A stretch of DNA of 60,287 nucleotides from Pelagibacteraceae bacterium AG-390-O04 (GTDB lineage Bacteria; Pseudomonadota; Alphaproteobacteria; Pelagibacterales; Pelagibacteraceae), in assembly GCA_003278065.1 (NCBI GenBank), contig QCHE01000007.1, positions 1 through 60,287 of the forward strand. The letters are read 5' to 3'. Position numbers and translations under genes: made by a program. The notes beneath the pieces are model-generated. The model saw nothing but the letters and a program-made list of their open reading frames with translations, was not told where the DNA came from and ran no database searches. Shown here in pieces: positions 39,870 through 47,221 of the stretch (its first letter is position 1; each line of letters opens with the position of its first letter).

Positions 39870-41555
39870 TTAAGAATTTTTAAGTCCTTTTATTATTTTA
39901 ATGTTTATTTTTTTTAACATCTCCTCGTCAGTGTCATCCATTTTAAGTACACTTCCCCAGAAATATCTTGCTTGAATTTTGCGATTTAATTTCCATAGAA
40001 TATCTCCATAATGATCATTAACTATTGGATCTTCTGGCATTAATTCTACTGCTCTTTTTAAAAATTTTTCAGCTTTTAAAAAATCATCAATTAAGTAATA
40101 AGCCCAACCTATTGAATCAATTATATAAGGATCATTACTTTTTTTTTCATATGCTGTTTCAAGCATTTTTATTGCTTCATTAATTTTGTAGTCTCTCTCA
40201 AGCCAAGAATAAGCAAGATAATTCAAAACATATGCATCATCTGGTTTAATTTCTAATGAGCTTATCAAATCTTTGTCTGCTTTTTTGTACTCTCCAATTC
40301 GTTCATAGCTTCCTCCTCTTCTGTACAGAATATCTGATTTTATTTCTGAATTGTTATCCAGCGTTTCTAAAATCATAGAGTAATATTTAATTGCATCGTT
40401 AAATTTTTTAGAATTTTTATAAAAATTTGCGATATCAAATAATATTTTCTTATTTGGTTTGCTTATTTTTTTGAATTCTGCAGTAATATAATTGAGCGAC
40501 TCAGTTTTATTTCTTTGCTTTTCAATAATCTTGGCTTCTTTTTTAATTCGATACCAATAATAGAACTCATTCTCTTTTTTAAAATTTTTTAAAGTTTTTT
40601 TAGCCTTAGTATATTCCTTATTTAGATATTGATTCTCAGCTACTAAAGAAAGATTGAATATAAACTTTGGATTTAAAAAATTTGAAATACTCAAATAGAA
40701 ATTTGATTTTTCAAAATTATCTTGAGCGGAATAAAGATTTGAGATCAAAAAAAAGAATTCACTAATAACATCATTGTGATTTTTACATGAAAAAAACTCA
40801 TTAAATTTTTTTATATCTTTTTTTTGTATCCAGCTTTTTCCTTGAGATAATAATAAAGTTGAATTGATATATTCAATATCATTTATTAGATCTTTCAAAT
40901 CATCATCCCTATTTTTTTCAATTAGATAACCTAAATAAAAATAAATATATCTGGTGTAATCTGATGTTGGGTCATTAATTAATTTTGAGAAATAAGCATC
41001 AGTTTTTTGATCATCTAAATAGCATCTTTGAAATGTTTCTGAAATAACTGACAATTTTCCAAATTGTTTTTTATTTTTAGAAATTTTTTTTTCTTTAAAA
41101 ACAAAAATATATTGATTTAAACTCTCCAAAATTACAGAATTAAATCCATCCTGGTCTACAAATTTCATTGTGTTAGATAGGTAGATTTTGGCTTGATTAA
41201 AATCATTTTTTTTTAAACTATCTAAAGTCAATAATAAATAGGCTTCAAAAAAATTTGTATTATCTTTTCCAATATTTTGTTTAATCAAATTAATTACTTG
41301 TGGAATTTTTTTTTCTAAGACTAATGATAAGATATAACTTTTCAAAAAGGGATCATGCTTATCAATTAAAATTTTAGATGAGTTAAAAAAATCTAGAGCT
41401 ACTGAATTATTTTTATTGTCAAATGATACAATGCCAGAAAAATAATTAGAAAAATTTTTACTATTAAAATCATTCAAATTATTACTTTTAGAAAACAATG
41501 CGGTCTGATAGGATAAATTTATGATCAATATAATTATTAATTTTTTTAAAAACAT
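39870..41555 (-). CDS. Secreted or periplasmic tetratricopeptide-repeat protein
   Basis: A 561-residue protein with a signal peptide (about residues 1-23). The second half has clear TPR units: ILYRRGGSYERIGEYKKAD, AYVLNYLAYSWLERD, YIIDSIGWAYYLIDDFLKAE and IVNDHYGDILWKLNR. The first half is helical with weaker repeats. It resembles the TPR proteins that sit next to ispE in many alphaproteobacteria. A scaffold role at the envelope is likely; partner unknown. It diverges from the UDG gene over 12 bp. Confidence 0.8.
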   Translation of the reverse strand: MFLKKLIIILIINLSYQTALFSKSNNLNDFNSKNFSNYFSGIVSFDNKNNSVALDFFNSSKILIDKHDPFLKSYILSLVLEKKIPQVINLIKQNIGKDNTNFFEAYLLLTLDSLKKNDFNQAKIYLSNTMKFVDQDGFNSVILESLNQYIFVFKEKKISKNKKQFGKLSVISETFQRCYLDDQKTDAYFSKLINDPTSDYTRYIYFYLGYLIEKNRDDDLKDLINDIEYINSTLLLSQGKSWIQKKDIKKFNEFFSCKNHNDVISEFFFLISNLYSAQDNFEKSNFYLSISNFLNPKFIFNLSLVAENQYLNKEYTKAKKTLKNFKKENEFYYWYRIKKEAKIIEKQRNKTESLNYITAEFKKISKPNKKILFDIANFYKNSKKFNDAIKYYSMILETLDNNSEIKSDILYRRGGSYERIGEYKKADKDLISSLEIKPDDAYVLNYLAYSWLERDYKINEAIKMLETAYEKKSNDPYIIDSIGWAYYLIDDFLKAEKFLKRAVELMPEDPIVNDHYGDILWKLNRKIQARYFWGSVLKMDDTDEEMLKKINIKIIKGLKNS

Positions 41556-41567
41556 AGTTAATAGTTT

Positions 41568-42287
41568 ATGACTAAAAGGACTTTAAATCAAAATGCTAAA
41601 TATGTTCAAAAATTAATAGATACAATAGAGCCTGACTTTTCCTTTGGCATAAAGCCACTTAATAGATTCAAAATTATCAAAAATAATCAAAATGATATTG
41701 CTCAAAGTAAAGCTTTAAAATTATTTGAGCTAAAAAAAGAAATCAATTCAATTGAAAATTGTAATTTAAAAAACGCGTCTAAAAATATTATTTTGGGTGA
41801 TGGTCCTACAAATAGCGATATCATGATAATAGGTGAGTCTCCGGGAACAGATGAAAATAATTCTGGATTATCATTTCAGGGTGAAGCTGGTGCTTTGTTA
41901 AATAAAATGCTTCTTGCAATAAATATCAATCGAGAAAAAATTTATTTATCATACTCAATCAATTTTATGGTTCCAGAAGACAGAAAGCCAACATCCGCTG
42001 AAATCAAACGATATTCTTCATTTTTAAAAAAACATATATCAATTATTGATCCAAAAATAATAATTCTAATGGGTAGTATTGCTATGCAATCAATAACGGG
42101 AATAAATCAGAGAATCTCTGATGAAAGAGGAAAATGGAAAGAAATTATTTTGAATAATAAAACTTATCCCATTATGATTACATTCAGTCCTTCATATCTA
42201 ATCAGATTACCCGATAATAAAAAATATTCGTGGGAGGATTTAAAAAAAATAAGACAGAAAATAAAAGATTTTAATATAAAAATTTAA
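41568..42287 (+). CDS. Uracil-DNA glycosylase family-4-like protein lacking usual Fe-S ligands
   Basis: A 239-residue protein with the UDG superfamily fold. Motif A is IMIIGESPGTDEN, and FQGEAGALLNKML and DRKPTSAEIKRY follow, as in family 4. The usual four Cys that bind a [4Fe-4S] cluster are not there: only one Cys (Cys65) occurs in the whole protein, and Phe and Tyr stand where KCRPPGNR and CRPFL normally carry Cys. The motif normally reading HPSxLLR is FSPSYLIR, so the His is a Ser. Activity on uracil is therefore uncertain. It overlaps rnhB by 1 bp. Confidence 0.82.
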   Translation: MTKRTLNQNAKYVQKLIDTIEPDFSFGIKPLNRFKIIKNNQNDIAQSKALKLFELKKEINSIENCNLKNASKNIILGDGPTNSDIMIIGESPGTDENNSGLSFQGEAGALLNKMLLAININREKIYLSYSINFMVPEDRKPTSAEIKRYSSFLKKHISIIDPKIIILMGSIAMQSITGINQRISDERGKWKEIILNNKTYPIMITFSPSYLIRLPDNKKYSWEDLKKIRQKIKDFNIKI

Positions 42288-42850
42288 TGAAAATTATTGC
42301 AGGAGTTGATGAAGTTGGTAGGGGTAGTTTAATTGGACCAGTGTATGCAGCTGCTGTAATTTTAGATAAATCTATAAAAAAAGAATTATTAAAAGACTCA
42401 AAAACTTTAACAAAAAAAGAAAGAGAAATTTTAGCAAAATATATAAAAAAAAATTCAGTATGGGCTACGGGTAAAGCTTCTGTTAAAGAAATTGAAAATA
42501 TCAATATTCATTACGCGAGCTTACTAGCTATGAAAAGGGCTATAAAAAAACTAAAAATAAAACCAACTCTTGTTTTAATTGATGGTAATAAATTGCTTGA
42601 AATAAAAAATTACAATCAAAAATGTATAATAAAAGGAGATCAAAAAATACCTTCCATCTCTGCTGCATCAATCATAGCTAAAGTAACACGTGATAAAATT
42701 ATAACTAATTTGGGAAAAAAATTTAAAGGCTATTTTTGGGAAAAAAACAGCGGTTACGGTACTAAAGATCATCTTAAAGCTATAAGAAAATTAGGTACAA
42801 CGGTGCATCATAGAAAAACTTTCTCACCAATAAATAAAATAATAAAATGA
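42287..42850 (+). CDS. rnhB: Ribonuclease HII
   Basis: A 187-residue RNase HII. The catalytic DE pair is in GVDEVGRGSLIGPVYAAAV. TLVLIDGNK gives the third acidic residue, and KVTRDKIITNLGKKFKGYFWEKNSGYGTKDHLKAI holds the fourth and the substrate-binding region. It removes single ribonucleotides and RNA primers. The stop codon directly precedes a parS-like repeat, and ccrM begins 118 bp on. Confidence 0.96.
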   Translation: MKIIAGVDEVGRGSLIGPVYAAAVILDKSIKKELLKDSKTLTKKEREILAKYIKKNSVWATGKASVKEIENINIHYASLLAMKRAIKKLKIKPTLVLIDGNKLLEIKNYNQKCIIKGDQKIPSISAASIIAKVTRDKIITNLGKKFKGYFWEKNSGYGTKDHLKAIRKLGTTVHHRKTFSPINKIIK

Positions 42851-42865
42851 GTTTCACGTGGAAAC
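42851..42865. repeat. parS-like inverted repeat downstream of rnhB
   Basis: GTTTCACGTGGAAAC starts on the first base after the rnhB stop codon. It has GTTTC/GAAAC arms around ACGTG and closely resembles the chromosomal ParB site (GTTTCACGTGAAAC-type, with GTTTCACGTGGAACA variants in alphaproteobacteria), but is one base longer than the 14-bp palindrome. It may be a degenerate parS, a hairpin for rnhB, or chance. A near-match to a DnaA box, TTCTACACA, lies at 42891-42899. Confidence 0.4.
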
Positions 42866-42927
42866 ACAAGATGTTGTTGTTTTAAAAATTTTCTACACAA
42901 ATCAATTTTAAACATTTCAATCATAGG

Positions 42928-42956
42928 TTGACCCAAGAATCTTTTTAGAGTCTAAT
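42928..42956 (+). promoter_or_regulatory. ccrM promoter containing two GANTC sites
   Basis: TTGACC (42928-42933) and TCTAAT (42951-42956) are spaced by exactly 17 bp, each five of six to consensus. A start near 42963 leaves a leader of about 6 nt before the ATG at 42969, so the mRNA may be almost leaderless. GAATC (42937-42941) lies in the spacer and GAGTC (42948-42952) runs into the -10. Both are substrates of the encoded methyltransferase, which suggests autoregulation by methylation. Confidence 0.65.
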
Positions 42957-42968
42957 TAATTTTTACAA

Positions 42969-44039
42969 ATGTCTTTTGACTTAGAAAATAAATTGATAAA
43001 TGGCGATAGCTTAGAAGAATTAAAAAAAATTCCAGATGAGTCCTTTGATTTAATTTTTGCAGATCCTCCTTACAACTTGCAACTAAAAAATGGACTAACT
43101 AGACCTGATAGATCTAAGGTAAATGCAGTAAATGATAAATGGGATAAATTTGAAAATTTCAAAAAATATGATGATTTTACTTATTCATGGTTGAACGAAT
43201 GTAAAAGAATTTTAAAAAAAGATGGTGCAATTTGGGTAATAGGTAGTTACCACAATATTTTTAGAGTTGGCACTGCAATTCAAAACTTAGGCTTTTGGAT
43301 TTTAAATGATGTTATTTGGAATAAAAAAAATCCAATGCCAAACTTTAGAGGAACTCGATTTACTAATGCTCATGAAACTTTAATTTGGGCCTCTAAATCA
43401 GAAAAATCAAAATACACTTTTAATTATCAATCTTTAAAATGCTTAAATGATGATCTTCAAATGAGATCCAATTGGGATTTACCAATATGTAATGGATCTG
43501 AAAGACTTAAAAAAAATGGCAAAAAAGTTCATTCAACTCAAAAACCTGAGGCTCTACTTCATAGAATTTTACTAGCAACTTCAAATAAAAATGATTTGAT
43601 TTTGGATCCTTTTTTAGGCTCTGGAACAACAGCAACAGTTGCTAAGAAATTAAGTAGAAATTATTACGGTATAGAGAAGGAAAAAGCTTATTTTAAAGCT
43701 GCAGAGCGAAGATTAAAAAATACAAAACCAATTGAGGACGATTACTTGGATACTTTAAAAAATAATAGGTCTAAACCTAGAATACCTTTTGGTTCATTGG
43801 TTGAATTAGGAATAATAAAACCAGGTACAACTATTTTTGATAATAAAAAGAAAATCAGTGCAAAAATTATGGCTGATGGAAGCATAAAACATGCACAAAC
43901 AGAGGGTTCAATTCATAAAGTGGCGGCTACAATTTTGGGTGCTGAAAGCTGCAATGGATGGACTTATTGGCACTATAATTTAAATGGCTCACCGGTTCCA
44001 ATTGATCATTTAAGACAAAGATTAATTAATAATAGTTAA
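42969..44039 (+). CDS. ccrM: CcrM-type DNA adenine-N6 methyltransferase (GANTC)
   Basis: A 356-residue beta-class methyltransferase. The catalytic motif DPPYNLQL is near the N-terminus, and the SAM motif DPFLGSGTTATVAKK comes late. The C-terminal 80 residues (IPFGSLVELGIIKPG..., VAATILGAESCNGWTYWHY) form the RAMA-type domain that CcrM uses to recognise GANTC. In Caulobacter CcrM sets methylation timing in the cell cycle. The gene has its own predicted promoter with two GANTC sites and overlaps the convergent monooxygenase by a TTAA. Confidence 0.95.
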   Translation: MSFDLENKLINGDSLEELKKIPDESFDLIFADPPYNLQLKNGLTRPDRSKVNAVNDKWDKFENFKKYDDFTYSWLNECKRILKKDGAIWVIGSYHNIFRVGTAIQNLGFWILNDVIWNKKNPMPNFRGTRFTNAHETLIWASKSEKSKYTFNYQSLKCLNDDLQMRSNWDLPICNGSERLKKNGKKVHSTQKPEALLHRILLATSNKNDLILDPFLGSGTTATVAKKLSRNYYGIEKEKAYFKAAERRLKNTKPIEDDYLDTLKNNRSKPRIPFGSLVELGIIKPGTTIFDNKKKISAKIMADGSIKHAQTEGSIHKVAATILGAESCNGWTYWHYNLNGSPVPIDHLRQRLINNS

Positions 44040-45173
44040 TTTCTATAAATTTTTCCTAAGTAAGACTCTAAAAATTTTTTGTTTTTTACTAATCTTTTTA
44101 AAAAAATGTTTCTAACAAATGTGACTAAAGGATTAGATAAGTGAAAAGTAAACTGATTAAATTTTGATCTAATATTTACCATTTTTGTTTTTTTTACTCT
44201 ATTCTTAAAAAAATTATTTTCTGTATTATTATCAATACTTTTAAATAACTCATAAGCACCTTCTATTGACTGTGATGCGCCTTGAGCAAATGAAGGAGGA
44301 AATGCAAAAAAAAGCATCACCTATTAAATGAACATTATTACTTTGTAATTTATGGAAATTGTCGCTTACAAATACTGGAAATATTTTTAAATCTTTTAAA
44401 AAATCTTTATTTTCTATAGGAATTTTTTGTAATACATTTTTAATAAACGTATTATCACTGAATAATGCGTAATTTTTTTGATCTTCTGTTGAGAGTTTGT
44501 ATTTCATTATGGCTATAAAATTTAAATCTCCACTTGGACTTACTGGATAAATAACATGGTGAAAATCTGAACCTAAAAATAAGGAAATATTTTTACTATC
44601 AATATTTTCAGGGGATTTATTCAAGATACCTCTAATTGCTAATGTATTATTATATATAGGTTTAACTTCATCGTTTGAAATTAGACTTTTACATTTAGAA
44701 AAAACCCCATCAGAAATAATTAAACAATCACATTCTTTTAATTCATCATTTTCAAAATAAAGTTTAATCTGTTTGTCTTGATAGTCTATTTTGGAAATAT
44801 TGTGGTCAGTTTTTATCAAACCTTCCAAATCTGTTTTTAAGAAATTAATTAATGATGATCTTTTTAGAGTAGTATACTTGCAGTTTTCTGAATTAAATTC
44901 TGCGATATCCAACTCACAAATTTTATCTAAATTCTTATTGGAATAAAAATCTATTTTTTTAGGAGAAAATTTTTCTTTATCTTGTAATTTTTCAAATCCT
45001 ATTTCATTTAAAAATTTGACGCTATTTACTGATAGTTGAACACCATAACCTTCCTCTAGTGCAATCGATATATTTTTTTCGTAGATTGTGATTTGATAAT
45101 TAGGATTTCTTTTGAATAAATTTGCAATAAATAACCCAGATATTCCAGCTCCTATGATAGCTACTCTTTTCAC
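44036..45173 (-). pseudogene. FAD-dependent monooxygenase with an apparent one-base frameshift
   Basis: From a GTG at 45173, about 290 residues match the UbiH/PHBH group: VAIIGAGISGLFIANLF, YGVQLSVNSVKFL and NVHLIGDAFF. The frame then reads CISSF and ends in a stop. In another frame the expected continuation FAFPPSFAQGASQSIEGAYEL runs to the natural C-terminus. The shift falls in a run of eight A on the plus strand (44306-44313). Seven would restore 378 residues. The GD and the Gln-Gly region show a hydroxylase fold, not a specific substrate. An aromatic or quinone-pathway role is possible. Error, mutation or slippage cannot be told apart here. Confidence 0.85.
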
Positions 45174-46153
45174 TAATTTCTCTCCAAATATTTTACAACT
45201 TTTTTTGTAAATGAAGGGAGCATATAATTGTCTAATTTTTTTTCATTTATCCAAAGAGGTGAGTTAAGTTTTCCACTTTTTTTTAAATATTGAATTTTTA
45301 TGTTCATATTCATATTAGACATTTTAAAGTTTAGATTTTCATTAAAATTTTTTGGTTTAGATAACTCCTCCATAGGAAATATAGTTAAATTTTTTAAGAA
45401 ATTAAATTTAGTATTCTTAATTAACAAATAACTTTGATCTTTTTTGTAAACTTTTAAAACAAAATACTTATCTATTTTTTTCTTAATATTTTTGGTTATC
45501 TCAAAATCTTTCTTTTTAAATGACATACACTTTTTTGATATAGGGCATTGATTGCATAAAGGATTTATTGGTTTGCAAATTAATGCTCCTAATTCCATTA
45601 ATGCTTGAGCATAATCACTGGGTCTTGATGATGATCCAAATATAGATTTTTTTTTAATAATGTTTTCTTTTTGGATTTCATTTTCTTTTCTTAAATAGAG
45701 ATATCTTTTGAGAACTCTTTCTATATTTCCATCTAATGGTATGTATGGTTTATTAAAAGCAATCGCTAGTATAGCACTTGCCGTATAATTTCCTATACCA
45801 GGCAAAGTTTTTAAATCTTCAAAATTATCTGGTAATTTTCCATTAAAATTTTTAATAATTACTTGTGCAGTTTTTTTAAGATTTCTTGCTCTTGAATAAT
45901 AACCGAGACCTTCCCAGAGTTTCAAAAGTTTTTTATTTTGAACTTTTGCAAGGATTTTAAAATTTGGAATGTTTTTAATAAATCTATTAAAATAAGGAAT
46001 CACAGTTGCAACCTGTGTCTGTTGCAGCATAAATTCACTTACTAAAGTGTAATACTGTTTTTTTTGTAAAGAAACATTTTTTCGCCATGGTAATGGTCTT
46101 TTATTTAAATCATACCAATTAAGAATTTTTTTTGTTAATATCAATTCTTTCAT
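45173..46153 (-). CDS. mutY: A/G-specific adenine DNA glycosylase
   Basis: A 326-residue MutY. The N-terminus WYDLNKRPLPWRKN, catalytic Glu in SEFMLQQTQVATVIPYF, the helix-hairpin-helix LPGIGNYTASAILA and catalytic Asp in PLDGNIERVLKR are present. The C-x6-C-x2-C-x5-C [4Fe-4S] loop is intact (CKPINPLCNQCPISKKC). A short C-terminal domain resembles the 8-oxoG-reading NUDIX part. It removes A opposite 8-oxoG. I chose the ATG at 46153; its start codon abuts that of the divergent dciA as CATATG. Confidence 0.95.
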   Translation of the reverse strand: MKELILTKKILNWYDLNKRPLPWRKNVSLQKKQYYTLVSEFMLQQTQVATVIPYFNRFIKNIPNFKILAKVQNKKLLKLWEGLGYYSRARNLKKTAQVIIKNFNGKLPDNFEDLKTLPGIGNYTASAILAIAFNKPYIPLDGNIERVLKRYLYLRKENEIQKENIIKKKSIFGSSSRPSDYAQALMELGALICKPINPLCNQCPISKKCMSFKKKDFEITKNIKKKIDKYFVLKVYKKDQSYLLIKNTKFNFLKNLTIFPMEELSKPKNFNENLNFKMSNMNMNIKIQYLKKSGKLNSPLWINEKKLDNYMLPSFTKKVVKYLERN

Positions 46154-46642
46154 ATGCAATTTAAAAAATATACTAAGCAGAGAAACACAAGCATTCAAGG
46201 CTTAAGATCCTTTAAAGACACTTTGCCAAAAAATATTAAAAAGATAATTAATAAAAAGGGCTATATTTATTCTGAAACACTAAATAACTGGAAATATATT
46301 GTTGGTGAAAGTTTATTTAAAGTTTGTTATCCAAAATCATTCAAAAGCTCAAATAAGTTTGGTGTAAGCACATTAATAATAATGGTAAAAAGAGGACACG
46401 AAGTAGACCTTGAATACTCCAAAAAAGAAATAATGGATAAAATGAATAATTTTTTTGGAGATATTGTAGTTAAAAAACTTAAATTTACGATTTTTGAAGA
46501 GGAAATTAAAGTAGTTTCAAAAATAATTAGTAAAAATGAAAATGTGACAAATATTAAATATAATAAAATGATCAATAATGTTAAGAATAAAGATCTTAAA
46601 AAATCACTACTTGAATTAACTAGAGTATTTAAAAATAAATGA
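46154..46642 (+). CDS. dciA: DUF721 protein, DciA-like helicase-loader candidate
   Basis: A 162-residue protein with the DUF721 core: NWKYIVGESLFKVCYPKSF and then VSTLIIMVKRGHEVDLEYSKKEIMDKMNNFFGD, followed by a charged tail. DciA is the ancestral loader of the replicative helicase DnaB in bacteria without DnaC or DnaI. Its position between mutY and a dsbA-like gene, followed by smc, is typical of alphaproteobacteria. Function is inferred from family and context. Confidence 0.8.
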   Translation: MQFKKYTKQRNTSIQGLRSFKDTLPKNIKKIINKKGYIYSETLNNWKYIVGESLFKVCYPKSFKSSNKFGVSTLIIMVKRGHEVDLEYSKKEIMDKMNNFFGDIVVKKLKFTIFEEEIKVVSKIISKNENVTNIKYNKMINNVKNKDLKKSLLELTRVFKNK

Positions 46643-47214
46643 AAAATATTTTAATAATATTGATTATACTTTTTGGATTTGTAACTAATACAAATGCTGA
46701 AACAAAAAGAATAGTTTCAGGAAATGAAAATGCTAAAATTACAATTATTGCCTACGAATCTCTGACTTGTAGTCATTGTGCTAATTTTCATAAAGATGTT
46801 TATCCCAATCTTAAAAAAGATTATATAGATACAGGTTTGGTTAAAATAGAGTTTAGACACTTTCCTTTAGATATAGCGGCTTTTAATGCTTCAAAAATTT
46901 CTCAATGTGTACAAGACCAAGGTTTAGATATCTTAGAAAGTTTATACTCTAATCAAAAAGCTTGGGTAAAGGGAAGTTCAGTTGACGAGGTTAATGACAG
47001 TCTTAAAAAATTTATTGAAAAAGAAGGATATACATTGGATTTTAAAAAATGCATCAACAATAAAGAAATTGAGGATTTTGTTTTAAATGATCGAATCGAA
47101 GGTGCAAAAAAATTTAAAATAAATTCTACTCCTACGATAATTATCAACAACGAAAAGTTCGACAAAACTCTCAATTATAAAAATTTAAAAAAATTTCTTG
47201 AAAAACTGATATAG
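46639..47214 (+). CDS. DsbA-like periplasmic thiol-disulfide protein
   Basis: A 191-residue thioredoxin-fold protein with a signal peptide (about 1-20). The active site is CSHC (Cys44, Cys47) in YESLTCSHCANFHKDVYP. The later cis-Pro region is INSTPTIIINNEKF. It is of the DsbA/BdbD type and should form or shuffle disulfides in the periplasm. It overlaps the dciA gene by 4 bp and precedes smc by 7 bp. Confidence 0.9.
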   Translation: MKNILIILIILFGFVTNTNAETKRIVSGNENAKITIIAYESLTCSHCANFHKDVYPNLKKDYIDTGLVKIEFRHFPLDIAAFNASKISQCVQDQGLDILESLYSNQKAWVKGSSVDEVNDSLKKFIEKEGYTLDFKKCINNKEIEDFVLNDRIEGAKKFKINSTPTIIINNEKFDKTLNYKNLKKFLEKLI

Positions 47215-47221
47215 TTCAGTG

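Noticed and set aside
42851-42865. Calling this site a certain parS
   Set aside because: It is one base longer than the canonical palindrome, and parAB are not nearby, so I keep it as parS-like only.
47219-47221. GTG as smc start
   Set aside because: The ATG directly after it is the more usual start and fits the conserved N-terminus.
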